Shown: in pieces, positions 51,101-64,000 of the stretch
Layout: every line of letters begins with the position of its first letter
Position numbering within the stretch: the first letter of the stretch is position 1
Assembly: GCA_013398275.1 (NCBI GenBank)
Contig: VZSE01004958.1
Location: 489,414 to 553,413, forward strand
Direction of reading: 5' to 3'
Length of the DNA: 64,000 nucleotides
From: Promerops cafer
Taxonomy: Eukaryota; Chordata; Aves; Passeriformes; Nectariniidae
Position numbers and translations under genes: made by a program
Notes under the pieces: generated by a model
The model's input: the letters and a program-made list of their open reading frames with translations, nothing else
The model's database searches: none
What the model was told of the DNA's origin: nothing

Positions 51101-52081
51101 CTTTATTGGATGTTATACTTCTGTAATAGCTCCAATGAGGGGAAGGACAGCACCACCACAGAGTCATGCCCATAATCAGAGTAGAAATGTCGATATAAAG
51201 GATATTAATTTATGAGGCCTCAATCTCATGAGGACTAGATAGATTTCTCAAGACAACGATGTAAGATGTGTGCTACCAGAGCAATTCAGATGTTACTCTT
51301 TTCAGCACACCTTGACAGCCATAGTACAGAAGATGATGTTTGAAACTGATGGAGAAATTAGATGATGCAAGCATAACAGACGGTAAAACCACGCTCATCT
51401 GAATATTTCACCTACATAGCGAATAATTATAGACATATTTAAGTATTTCCTTAGAAATGTGTAATATTTTATTCAAAACAAATTTTATATTGCCTTAGTA
51501 CCATTTCACAGAATTTCTCTACAGTGATTTAGGGTCTGTTTAAACAAAAAATGTTAGATATTCCCAGAGCTGACATGATTATGCTGACTGCTATTTTTAC
51601 AACATTCTATCAATAGTATTCTGACTGCTCAATCCACTCACTGTAGCTGTTCTTAAAGGAATGCTTCAGCTTTTTTTTCCTTTTGTTGTTATATTATGTA
51701 GCTGATACAAGTGTGATTTTAACATGAAAATTGTTAACTGTGTTATTTTGTAGACGAATAGATTTTCAGCATAGATGTGTAGATTGTAATGGATTGTATT
51801 GAGGCTAGTTTTAAAATGGTCACAGTCTATCTAACTGTTGAAGAAAGGCAGCAAAAATTATTTCATGCCTCTTTACAAATATCAAAACACTTAATCTTGC
51901 CATCTTTTCCCTGAGCCTCTATATTTTATTCCTGTGTTCTTGTATTTCTTTCCAGAAGCACAAGCACTAATACCCATTCCAGTGCAGCAGAGATTCCAGT
52001 GCTTGAGGATTCTATCACTTATGGGTGGGGTATGTGCTTAGAGAACTGAGATATTATGCTGTTTAGAGTTCAACAGAATTC
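48169..52081. other. Unique AT-rich sequence, no gene seen
   Basis: About 3.9 kb of AT-rich sequence with no recognisable CR1, LTR or exon. A fragment at about 49035-49060 (gctgaagtcaatgggcag) faintly resembles old amniote repeats. Confidence 0.5.
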
Positions 52082-52640
52082 TTGGTTCCATTTAATATTT
52101 TTCCAGAAATTAATGTAGCCTGTGTTATCTGTTCAAACTTTGCTGCACCTCTGCAATATATCAGCACACATGAGGGCAGCAGGAACAGCAAACAGCTTGC
52201 TATGGCTTGGGCTCTTTACAGGAACACCTTTAAGGAAGTGCAAGCGTGTTCCCAAGTGCTGGATTTGCCTAATGACTACACTTCTGCATACCAATTAGCT
52301 TCCTGTAAACTGAGTTCATCATTAGGACAAAGCACATTTCATGTGGATAATGCTGTCATGAAATTCTCTGGTAGCCCATCCTTGAGGAGGTGAATGTAGC
52401 AGCAACTTGCAAAGGAATAAAGATGATTTATGCTGGAGAGCTTCTTGCAGGCAATGTGATGAGTTTGTAGACTTGACCAGGGACACACAGGAATGTTCCA
52501 GCCCTCAGGAACCCCACAATGCAGACCTCGGTGGGTAGTGTGGATGCTTTTAATTGTGCAAAGGGTTTGTCCCTGTACCACCCCTTCTCCTCTTTCAAGG
52601 CCACAAGAAACAGCAAACACCACAGCAAAAAGTGCCTAAA
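52082..52640. other. GC-richer block of unknown origin
   Basis: Base composition is visibly richer in G and C than the flanks. A plus-strand open frame covers 52082-52393 and minus-strand frames cover 52339-52628. The plus frame is preceded by a pyrimidine-rich acceptor-like site (atttttccag, ending 52106) and ends at a donor-like site (gaggtgaat at about 52387). The peptide has no family resemblance, and no neighbouring exon is recognised. It could be an old LTR, a lncRNA exon or chance. Confidence 0.35.
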
Positions 52641-55600
52641 AGTGCCTCATCCCATTGTTGAAACCATTGCTCAGAAGAGTATGTAAACATATATTCTAGG
52701 ACAATTTTTGCCCATCTTAACTGCTAAAATGCTCTTTCTCTTGATAGTCCCTCTATGTGAGCGTGCAAGAGACAGGATAATATGCTGAGGAGGGGAAAGA
52801 GCATAACCTAGAGGTAACTTGGCAAGAAAGGAGACAGATGGCTGATCCGAAAGCATCAGAGGTTTGCTCCCAAAGTACCTCCCAAAATAGAGTTGGTTGT
52901 AAATTAGAATTGCTCTTTATAAACAAGGTGTATTTCTCTAAAATCTGGCCATCTGATTATGGGTGCAGATGGTCTGTTACTGTGGGGATTTAGAGGTGTA
53001 AAGGGATACATGACAGGTAAGTGCCCCAGGCTCATGTCTCAGTGGCCTAAGGTTATACAGGCTAGATTCAGTTTGTAATTCTTTTTGAACAAGTATTTTT
53101 TTATAAGACTACTAACAAGGGCGCCAATGCTGTTGTTCCTTTCAGTGTGCAAGTTATGGACACTGCTTCAGTGCATAAAGACAGAGACCATCAACTATTT
53201 TTATACGAACCACAGAGCAATCTAAGATATTCTGAAAGAGCATGTTTGCTGTAGATCTAGAATATTTAAATATTTGCAGTGTTTTATGTATGTATAGGAA
53301 TCTAGTTATTTATATACTTCTGCTCACATATATAGATGTACACAGAAGTTTACAAATAAACAGTGAAACACACACAGATTTATAAATACATATACGCTCC
53401 CATGTAATCAGCATATACATACATATGTACATTGGCAAAAGAGGGCTTACTTCTTCGAGAAGAAATGCTGTGTGCTGTTGCTAGAGCACTACAAAGTAAA
53501 CTGATCAAACAGCTTATCATCAAAACAAAGTGGATAATGACCTAGACTTATAAAAGCAGTGCTCATTAAGGTATATTATTAATATATATTTATTTTTGAC
53601 ACAAAAACCCCCTCCATCAATACATGAAATGCATTTATGTATGCTGTTTACTTAGGAAGTATTTGTATTAAAGTCTTGGCTTGTAATGAAAATAATCACT
53701 GTTTTAGCACATTATCAGAAAATTTACAGGTCCTTCTGAGCTGTGGACATCTGGGTTCACAGATACTGTGGCACCTGGCTTAACATGTGGGGAACAAAAA
53801 GAAAAACTGTTCCACTAAAATACTTAAGATGCCTAAACCAGTCTCTAAATAGGTGTCCATTAATTTATGAGACACACACAAAGTATATAGCTCATTTCAA
53901 AGCATTCCTTATTCTATCCTAATCCCAAATTCAGCTTAAATAAAACATGACATTGTTTGCCCATTTATACATGTTTTTTTATATGCACATTATACACAGA
54001 GTTTTTGTTGGGTAAAGAGATAGTTCTGGGCTGGACCTCTAAATAGTTGCTAAGAGTCAATACAGATAAATTTCAATGCAATATGTAGTACTTTGTCACA
54101 TTGTTGTGGCCTTATAAATTCAGATGAGTCACTTAGTGTTACTTGATTCCCTTCCAAGCTCTAGTTTCTAATGTCTATCTAAAATTAGATAAAAAGAATA
54201 GTAAAAAAATAGAAGGTCGAGGATCATCTCCTATGACTTGCTGTATTTCATATTGAAAATACAATATAGCAAAAAGAATACTTTACTACCATAGAGAAGA
54301 TTAAATGAAGTACAGTTTTATTTCTGAAAAATATTTCTTCACATGTGCAAAACAGCCTGGTTTTCATCTCTTGTTAAAACTTTACAGTTATACTGATATT
54401 GTTAAATTTGGACATTAAAAGTCTAAGATGGGGTGGATATTAAAAGTCTGAGATATGTTATTATTTACTTTTCCATATTTATTTTGAAATTGTTCATTCT
54501 TCTAATTTGGATTTATTTGAGGTAGTAGGAATTATTTTCAAAAAAGACATTAACAATCCCTGGACATTATTAATTTGTTAACATTCAAAAAATATTTTCC
54601 TAAAATATTTCTTTGATAGCAGACTAATCCTTTAAATTCTTTTCTTATTTAGCTCAATTACCTTCAAGAAAAAAATTGAATATCAAGCAGACATACTCGG
54701 ACAGAATACACTACTGGAATTAATGTCTATGCAGCATGAGAAGAAGTACAAACATATGGGGATATCAAAAGGATAAAAAAATACACTTCAGTAACCTCTT
54801 AGCCACCAAGGGAATGTCTTCATGTCTCTGTATGCATTTCTGGAACCCTTTAGGATGAATTATTCTTTATAAAAAAGACAGGACAAAGTTTGCAAGCAGG
54901 GTTTGCATGCTCAAAAAAACTGTTTAATATTTTTGGCAATTCCAAGTGGCTAATGGAAAATGGTATATTTCCCTATAGACTTTAACCCACCAATATTCTT
55001 AGCTCATTGTAGTTAAAAAATGCCATTGTCCAGCAGGGTGTTAACTTAGTGACAATATATATAGGTTAATTGTTTCAAAAAGTTTCAGTTTTCCTATGAA
55101 CACTCTGGCAGTTTAATACAACCCCATATAGCTAAAAGTAATTCTGAGGGAAGAAAGCAAAGTTTTTTTTTTCTTTTAATTAAAACTGCCATAAATAGAG
55201 ACAGTTTTATATGAGCAGTGAATTTTTAAATTGAGATCCAATTCTACTCTTAGTGTCTTACGTGGAATTGCTGGTCAACCAAGACAAATGTACATTTTAT
55301 TTGGAGAAATGTGAGGGAAACTAAAGGATGCTGTGAACCAGCACAATGACTTTCACAGCTGAAGCCTGTATGGAAATGCTAAGACCATGCTTTAATTCCT
55401 ATTGCACACTAAATGCAATATTCCTGATCTTACACTATTGAGAGCTATGGCAAAACTTTCATTGGTTTAACTGACAGCTGGACTAGACCCTGAATCATGT
55501 GCTCACTCAATAAGTGTAATTTTCTATATCTGTGGGCAAGTTTAAAAAAGAAACAAACAACCAAAAGCGGGACCCAAATTGTTTCAGCAGAATTCTCCTT

Positions 55601-58600
55601 ACTAATGGAAAATGGCTAGAACTATTTAATCCTCCTTGAATCTGGGAGAGGATTAACTCCCAAAGTTACTTACAATTCAGAGGATGACTCATGTTTTCAT
55701 ACAAATACAGTTTGAATACTTGATGAGAGCTTCTTCCTTTGAAATTCAGCCCTATGATCTTGTAGTGGACAAAACTGGTTTTCCAGTCTGTTACAAATTT
55801 ATACCAGATGCAATATTTGTACTGTATCTAGTGCTTAAATGGGTATCGTCAACAATAGAATTTTAAATTTATTTAAGACTGGCCACTACAACAGGGATTC
55901 CTAAAGTGGTTGCAGAGTCTCGATTGATTAAGCTACCACAAATTGTTATATATTTGTAAGAAAAGTACTTGGGAGTAGTGGAGGAGTGGTGCTGCCTTAT
56001 TTATGCATAACCAACATAAAAACCAGAAAATATTTCTCTCTTGAACAGACAGGTGGTACTTAATGTTATCTCATATCCTGCTAGTAGGTATATTCAGTCT
56101 CTTAATTTTATTCTTTTTATTAACAGTACATATATTTATATCATCTATACAATAGAAAATTTGTTGGTAACATGCTGAGAAGGCAAATTCACTATCTGCA
56201 CTAGCTTGCTTACATTGTTTTAGAGCTATTAGGCCTAAATATGCTACAGCCTACAGTTGTATTCTGAATCCCAAGCTACCCTTTCCAGACATAATTTTAA
56301 AACATTGCTTTAAAAGCCCTGGGAGGCCCCTGAGCCATTCTAGCTTGGTTTAATTCTTTTTTTTTTCCTGTACATTTTGTAGCACATTTGTAAGAGTGTG
56401 CCCCAGAGCAGTAAGCAAAATCTATCAATAAAATTGTCTGAAATTTGTCCTTCTATTCACCCTTAGACTTGTTTGGATTTTTTTAAACTTGTTATTATTT
56501 TTTAAATTACTTAACAAATGGCGAATACAGTTTTGTGTGTTCCCTTACAGTCGGCTGCAGTCATTCTTGGTAATCAATTACTGGTGTTACATCTTCTTAA
56601 TTGTACAACATATACAGAACTGGAACAATGTATTCATAAGTGCACTCTGGTTTTCATTTAATACTTGAATGACTCTGAAAGGAGGGGGCTGATAATACTC
56701 TACAGAGTCAAATAAAATTCAAGATTCCTCATTGCTATTTTAGTGCTGTGTTGCAATCTGGACAAACAGAAGTCCTGCTGTCCTTGTCCTGAATATGATC
56801 AGCTGTTACCAGATGCCTGAAAAGCCACATGGTGCCTTTGCAATGTAGACAAACATCTATGAAAGAGGAGAGACCACAACTGCATCATCAGTCATTCATT
56901 TCTGCTCATGGTGGCTTCATGTTGGGGTTATAATCAAACTGTTGAAAACTTTTCTGTGTTAAGCAAAGACTAAACAAAGCAAGCTTGTCATTCTGTGAGG
57001 CACATGTGAGTCGAAAGCATAATTACTTTCTGTACTGTTTATATATAAGCTTGGGCTTTGTTTAAGGCATAGGGTTGAGCTCTGATCCCTTTTAGAAGGC
57101 AGATTCTCAGCATATTCACTGACTTAATATGCATCCAGGTGCTCAGTCTTGCAGTCTGCTAGGTCAGTAAAAAAATTGACTGTGATATGCAGCAGTGTGT
57201 CAGTTTGGTTTTTTTTAAGCATCCTGTGAACACTTTAGGCCAAGCTACAAGCAATTCAATAAACAGCAATGCAGGTAAAAATTGCATGGGTCTCTGTATA
57301 TCTGTGTTGCTAAATGTAGAAGGGGAAGGATAAATCTAGAGCATCAAATTTGCAAGGCTATACCAATCCCAGGAAATTTAAAATGGATATATTATGGGTA
57401 CGTGCACACAGTTGTTAAACCCATCATGTTAAAGTGTTAAGAAAGCACATCCCATCATTTAATTTGTGCCAGCCACCACTCTAAACAGAGCTTGACCCCG
57501 ATTTGGTCATTCCTCTGTGCTCAGGGCTGCTTGCAATAAGCAATGCATTGTGGCAAGCCTGACTGGGAGGGCAGGAGGGTTGGGTCTGGGTCTATGAGCC
57601 ATGCCAGGCTACTCGGGCTTCTGGCCGAAACCCAGTCCATGGCACACAGTCATGCAGTACATGAAGTGCTATTGTTCACTCTGCTTATCTGGAATTTGGG
57701 TCCATATCTCAGGTTTGGTTTAGTCCAAGTAGATCTCTCCAAGACAAATCTGATCTATTGAGTCAATTTGGGTTCATAACAAGTTTCTTTCAGATGACTC
57801 CAGGGTGAGGCATTAGTCCCTGGTCTGCCCTTATACATCAACTTAAACAGAGACAAAATTTAACTATTGTAAACCTGTTCTGAAGTCTACTTCAGGTTTT
57901 GTATCATAGGTACAACTGGAGAAGTTTGAAGATACAATGTCATCTGTCTTCTGACATGTTTATGCAAGGTTGTTAATAGAATGTTTAATAAATGCTTATT
58001 TCATTGCTTACTTGTTACAAGAAGATTGAAAAGGTAGACAAGAACAACATAAAACCATGCCCTTTTATAGCAGTGAGCTTTGATAGATGTATCCCACATC
58101 TGCTAAGCTGTTTACCCCAAGAAAATTCAGGGGAAATTCAATAAAGAAATTTCTCCAGAGCGGTCCAATATTCACCATTACAGATTCAGTAGTCTTAACA
58201 CAATACAGTTTTCTGCTTGTTGCTTAAGGCATCAAAAAATACATTGACAAAACAGCACAAGATTTCCTATTAAATGACACACATTAGGAGAAAAAAACCC
58301 GACAACACAGGTTGGGAGGTTTTTTATATGTGAAAACACTTTACATACATCAGAAACAAGAAAACCATTATTTTGAACCATTTTTTCACCCCATACCATG
58401 GTATCTTTACTGATTAATTGGTGTAAACATAAAAAAAATATTATCATGCTTAGATTAGAATAAACTGTACAAGTGGGTTTCACAACCTGTCAGATACTGC
58501 TTAAGAAACCAAGAAACGAATCAAGCAAACCAACAAAACAAAAAGAAAGCTAATGTCTCTAAGGCATCTGCAATAGACATCTCAAAGTCTCCCTTATTCT

Positions 58601-60365
58601 GGTAGTAGACTCAGCCCAGGATAGCAGCAGTCTTGTTTGTTTTTCTACTTTCCATATTCAGAAAAGTGGAGTGTTTTCAACTCCATACTCTGGGTATATG
58701 TTTCTCTTTAATGAATGGTTTTAAATCTCTTTTTAAATGCTTAAATTTATTGCTTTATTTTAAAGGTAAAAAAAATTAAAATTTGATTTTTATTTGTACT
58801 AGGTGACGTTTCATATATATAAAATTTGTGCTACATATGAGATAATACTTCTTTCTCTGCAAATATTGTACTTTTGTGACCTATGATACAATATACCCAG
58901 AACTAGTAAGGCCACAGGCTTTGCAATAAGCTTGCAAGGTCTTAGGACTGAGGTTTGTCAGGATTCCCTTTTCTGAACTTTTTTTTGACCTGCCTGCAGC
59001 TTTGTTTTATTTGGTTTACCTGGAAGAGCAATTTTTTCTTCTGATGAGGTGGTTATGGCTAATTTTTTTTTTTGCCTATCATTATACAGTGCAATCACAG
59101 TTTTACAGAGATAGTAGTGACAAGTAGGGTAGGACTTTTTATGAAGAATGAGGTGTTTAGGGTTCTGAGATAATGATGCAGAAAAACACAGACCTGGTCT
59201 CATAGCAGAAGCTTAGAGAGGTGGGGAGACAGCACAGGAAAGCACAGGAATGGAGTGACATAGGTTGGATACAGGAAGGCACTGGAGACACAAGAGCAGT
59301 TAGAGCAATTAATATCTGGAGCTGGACAAAACTAGTTTGAAGGGTAGCAAATAAAAAAAAAAAAAGGAATATCTAACACACCTAAAAGCTGTCATAGATA
59401 TTATATTCAAATATAATATGCAGCTTCAGACCAATGAAGAAAGAGGAAGTTGTAAAATCATTTTAACAAACACATTGAAATTATTCTTAGCAAATACTAG
59501 AAGGAGGAAGAAGAAAATCTCAACATTAACATCCACAATATTCTTCCTGGTGAAAGATTCCTGCTGCTGACAATTCACTGTAGGAACTCCTACACCAGCA
59601 CTAGAATGAAATTGATCCCAAGACCTAGAGTAGAATGAGAAGGGATAACACCAGAAAAGCATGAAAGTTAAATGTGTCTATAACTGTTTTAATTGTATTA
59701 CTGCTATCATTGAAAATTTTTTTGGTAGAGAAACATTTTTTTCTTTTCTGTAATAATTTGACCTAAACTAATAATACTTCCTAGATTAGATTGTTAAAAT
59801 AGCCACTACACTAACAAGAAATTGTTTTCTTTATACAGGAGTTCTCTTTCCTCTTTCCCCTTAAGGAAGATTTTTAACATGGGAATATTGAATAAAGTCT
59901 GAACCAAAAGGAAAAGGAGTTGTCTAAAAGCCATCTCGATTACTAGAACTGCTTATTGCTCAAATGTGTTTTGCTTCCTCCTTCAAACCTGATTAGAGAG
60001 AGAAAAGCAATAAGGGTCATCTTAGTTCCCCTGTTGCAAAAACACTTAGTGACATCGGAGAAGCCCTGAGGTATCCAAGATATCCATAAGAAGCTGTCAA
60101 GCATGACATAAAACCTATGAATGATCCATATTCCCTTCTGCACTGTCAGTAGGAGGCTACTTGGGATAATCTAGGGAATCTCAAATTGCAGGTCTCTGTT
60201 CTGGCAACTTACACCAGAAAAATGCTATTAGACCTGCCTAAGAGGACATTATCTGAGTTTTGAGTAGTTTTCCTTATAAAATATGACACTATCTCATTTT
60301 ACCTCCATATTGAATATTAATTTGAAAAAAAGGGTATTCTGATACCAGATCAAATTCAGCAAAAA
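52641..60365. other. Long AT-rich stretch without recognisable repeats or genes
   Basis: About 7.7 kb with no CR1 or LTR that I can recognise. Noted inside it are a 23-base imperfect direct repeat at about 54411-54457 ('gacattaaaagtctaagatg' and 'gatattaaaagtctgagata'), a donor-like gacaggtaagtg near 53010-53021, alternating TA-rich patches at 53320-53430, and a possible fossil amniote repeat at 55440-55500. Confidence 0.45.
55445..55500. repeat. Possible fossil of an ancient amniote repeat
   Basis: The order 'ctatggcaaaactttcattg', then 'gctggactagaccctgaatc' resembles the 'ggcaaaactcccattgactt...ggatc.ggccc' motif of old sauropsid repeats. Highly diverged; boundaries unknown. Confidence 0.35.
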
Positions 60366-60740
60366 CCTGTTGAGGGATACTTTCAGTGCAGGTAGCTCAG
60401 GGTGCAGATGCAGTGGGAGCTGCAGGCTGCGCTCTGGGCGCCTGGAGCCCGAGGCAAGAGTCTGGGAACTGCCAGCCCACTGCATAACAGAGGGCCCTGA
60501 ACACCTAGGTTATTTTGTTATTTCGTTGTTGCACCAGGACTAAATTATTTTAATTATCTGCATCTCTCAGACTCTGCTGTGAAAAACCTGGAGTCGAGCC
60601 AATGAGGAAACCTGGTGTGACTGTGAGTGCATTGGGGGTGTGGCTGCAAAGGGGCCTGGGTCCCAGCTCAGGTGGTGTGAGATGACTGCCAGAGTGGATC
60701 CAGGATGGCTGGACAGGGAAGCTTCATTATTAATCCTCAC
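60366..60740. other. GC-rich block of unknown origin
   Basis: Two GC-rich parts (about 60385-60490 and 60590-60720) flank an AT-rich insert (60505-60560). The first has gggcgcctggagcccgaggc, the densest CpG patch noticed here. The second has 'gggggtgtggctgcaaaggg'. It contrasts sharply with the flanks. An old ERV LTR is possible, but I could not identify a polyadenylation signal, terminal TG/CA ends or a known family. Confidence 0.35.
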
Positions 60741-63700
60741 AGGAATGTCTTACTGACAATTAGGATCTCATCCCACTGTGGCACTCATGTTATTTATTTG
60801 TAATTGTGATGTTTAAAGTTTACAAAACAAAAACTCCTTCACAGAACCTGAATACTAGCCCAAACTTTTCAAATTTGCATCTGAACTTTGAGTTCCTAAT
60901 TTCATGCCAGATTCAGAAGCATCTTTGTTTCTCTGATTAAATTGGTTTTCCATAAGTATGAGAAACATTGCTTACAGAAATTGAGTACCTATAACACAAA
61001 TTGCAAAGGATGTTTCTGAGGCAATTGCTACGCAGAATCACATTGCAGAAAATGACATCACCTATGGTATTAATATAGTTAAAATTCAAAAAGAAAATAC
61101 TTGAAAAAATTCAGAAGAAAGACTTTAAATGCTTTATTTTTTAGACAAGTTCTTAAATTTTTAAACATTAAAATTCCTATTTTGATTATAAATTTGCATA
61201 ACAACTGGAAAAAAAATCAGCTTTATCACTTCTTTCCTTCTCATTATATTAGTTTTGCAGGGACATGACAGAATTTGCAAGATGATTACCATAAGCAAAT
61301 AATTCAGAAATATCAGTTTAAAAAAACCCCAAAAGTTCAGTTTGAAATACAATTCAAAGACACTTTGTTGTAATGTTTTTCTCCATGTGAACTTTCAAAT
61401 TGTTTCAGTGGGGAACAAAAAAAAGGAATAGTTTTTATCTTAAAAAGTTTATTTCATATTTTCAGATCAACCCTATTTTAGTCCATTGACTGACATTTTA
61501 TCTCCGTATAATAAAAAATATTTTTAATAGATGTCAGGAACTCTTTTCTGCATGACAATGATAGCTGCCTCATTTGGTACTGGAGTAGAAGACAGATGCA
61601 GAAGCCTAGATACAAATGATCTTAAATAAGAATTCGCATTATTGAAGATGGACTTGCAACCAAAAACATCCTTTATTCCAGTCCCTCCTACAAAACAGAT
61701 TTTAATCAACAGCTGTTACTTGCAGGTAAAGGGCACATTTAGTTAGTACTTTCTGGGGTTGAGTAAGTCCCAAATGGAGTGAAGAGAAACGGGACAATCT
61801 GGCACAGACTTTGCTGTGTACCAGCTCATCAGCGAAACACTGAAAAATTTTGCTATAAAGACACTTGATAATATGGCAAATAACATAAGCAGATGCTGAT
61901 CTTGGCCTTGTAAAGAGAGTTATTCTTCTAAGGCTTTCTGTTTCTCCACTCTACTAGGTATATTATTTCTTTTCTTTTGTAACAGGGAGACATATTCTTG
62001 GTTTCCTCACACCTAATGGGGAGAATCCTTACATCCTTTCTCTTTTCTTATTTCCCTGGTCTCCGCAAAGAACTTTAAGTTGGAAAAGGCAATTAGGGAT
62101 TTAAAGGTTTGATGTTAATGCTCTGGTCAATGCTTTCATTTGTTTCTTTAGATACTTGTCTTTGTATATAGGTACCAAAGAAGCGATAATTTGCTTGAAC
62201 TTTATAAAAAAGCAAAAGAGGATCCGATGCTTAGGACAAGCATTTTACTAGGGTGTAATGCTTCTACCTTCAGGGCATATTAATTACAGGATTTATTTTC
62301 TTATACATTGATTTTTTTTACACGTTTATTTGCCTTCAGGTAAATCTTAAATATGTTTTCATATCCTATATCTTTCAGTTTTTTGGCATTGTTTTTGTCT
62401 TTCTGTTGACATACTAATTTTGATTTCCCTTCAATTTTTTTCCAAAGAAAATATTATTTTCTAAAACTATTTTTGAAGGTTTTATCTTCAAAAACATTGA
62501 GCACCTCAACACAAAAGGACTTTATGTCGCAACTACAGAAATGTAAGAGTCTTAATGCTTCATAAAATATAAGTCCATGTTTAAATTTGGGCCTATGAGG
62601 TCTATCTATCACTTATGAGTCTTACCCTTTGATATCATGGGTGAGTTGGAAATGTCCCTTTATCTATACATTACTGTGTCCAAGATTTTAGCATTTTAGT
62701 CTGTATCAGTGAATGGTGTGTGTATTCAGTCCCTTTTTTAAACATTCCCCAGTTACATTATGAACATTTAAAAAGTTAAAAGGATGTGAAGATTTGCATG
62801 TCACACAAAAATCAACAAATGGATGATATGAACAATGTTTTTCTTAGTTGTTCCTCACTGTATTGCATCCTAACTCTACAGTTTGCAGGCTGTATCAGTT
62901 TTTACGTGGTATTTTGGAGTAGATAGACATTGATCTGTTTTAGTATGACAGTGTGGCACAGCAGCTGAATACACAACTGCATGTCTAGTCTGTCTTCCCT
63001 ACACGTTTTCACATTTTGTCTTTATAAAACCCCCACCCAAACAACGAAAAAGTCAACCTAGATCACTTTCCAGTCTAATCTAATCTCATTGCTTGCTAGA
63101 TAAGTTTTTGTCTGCTCTAATGATACGTGTTTTCATCACAGCACTGATGATTTTTGATCTTATTTAAATGTGCAATGAAAATGCTCTTGCTGATTTTATA
63201 ATAAAATGCACTGCTTTTATAGACAGCTGAGTATTATTAACTTCCCAGTTTTAAACTTCAAAATTTTTTTTTGTGTCACTGGAAATTTAAATTTATTTTT
63301 CCTAAAATCTTTTCAAGCCAGTTACTTTATTTTCTCATAAGATTACTGTTAATTTTTATGTGCTTTCTTCAGCCTTCATCATAAAACTAAACTGTGATGA
63401 AATCATTCCTCTTTGGATCGAAGAACTATTTTTCATATGAGTTACCCAGCTTGACAAGAGCTTTAATACATTTTCCAATGATGATTACAAGTGTGTTGTT
63501 AGAATAAATGCTTACAGTTTTTATATGATTCTGATCAAACAATCTTTATGAAGGATTAAAAGGCAAAAGTCTGTAGAGACAGGAAAAGAAAAGTCTGGCA
63601 GAAGAATCCTCTGACCTGTAAGCTGTGTGAAATCCTTCTTTAAATTCTATTTTAATAACTCCCTTCTGACTTTTTCAAATCATTATATTTCATTGAAGAA

Positions 63701-64000
63701 AGAGCTATAGAGGTGTGCCTAAATATGCTTTAACAATCTAAACTAGCAGGAGCAGTATAGTTGCAAATATATAGAAATTACACTGAAAATAATGTAAAGA
63801 GAGAAATTCTAAGAATCTCAAAGCGTAATATGAAACTTTGAGTAGTTTATATCTCAACTCCTTTCTTGACAGAAGTTGATTTATTTCAGAAAGACGTGAA
63901 TAGCTATAGTGAACATCCTTCCCAAGCTTAAGTTCATGGTACTGAGGATGAGATGATGTTTTGGGCAATGGAAAAGGCACAGATCCATCCGGTCAATGTG
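60741..64000. other. Unique AT-rich sequence, no gene seen
   Basis: About 3.3 kb of AT-rich sequence up to the window edge. No exon, CR1 or LTR is recognised. Confidence 0.5.

Noticed and set aside
53005..53025. Strong donor-like site gacaggtaagtg
   Set aside because: A single splice-like word with no open, recognisable exon before it is expected by chance in a window this size.
1..64000. CRISPR arrays, operons, tRNA and rRNA genes
   Set aside because: No regularly spaced direct repeats with unique spacers, no gene runs and no recognisable tRNA or rRNA motif were seen. The window is vertebrate nuclear DNA.

Overview
The window looks like AT-rich, gene-free nuclear DNA from a bird. The evidence is at least eight CR1 (chicken repeat 1) LINE copies in both orientations, plus avian-type endogenous retrovirus LTRs. 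No bacterial gene organisation is present. No protein-coding exon, tRNA, rRNA or CRISPR array can be supported. Every open frame is short, and the few with recognisable protein similarity lie inside CR1 copies and are remnants of CR1 ORF2. The window is best read as a gene desert or the inside of a very large intron. Family calls rest on recognising conserved CR1 protein and 3'-UTR motifs by eye; no database search was possible.

Layout. 1-12.8 kb: AT-rich unique sequence with a 3'-end CR1 (672-1024), a short CR1 scrap (6738-6840) and a well-preserved inverted repeat (arms 5077-5182 and 6841-6934). 12.8-14 kb: a minus-strand solo LTR directly abutting a CR1 copy that keeps the reverse-transcriptase FADD box. 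19.9-26.3 kb: three larger CR1 copies, two of which join the endonuclease/linker region to the 3' part with the RT core missing. 28.5-38.1 kb: simple repeats, homopolymers, a 5-N gap and a degraded CR1 end. 38.1-39.1 kb: a 278-bp near-identical tandem duplication split by a single N, the second copy running into a plus-strand solo LTR. 40.5-41.9 kb: another internally deleted CR1. 43.1-48.2 kb: two more LTR-like blocks, a GATA microsatellite interrupted by an N, and a CR1 3' end. 48.2-64 kb: almost repeat-free AT-rich sequence with two GC-richer blocks of unknown origin (52.1-52.6 kb and 60.4-60.7 kb).

No genes here work together. What the window records is old retrotransposition, decay and a few assembly scars. 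The best leads are the inverted repeat, three CR1 copies that have each lost the RT core through different internal junctions, a POU/octamer motif shared by two solo LTRs, and the duplication at 38,361, which is probably an assembly artefact.
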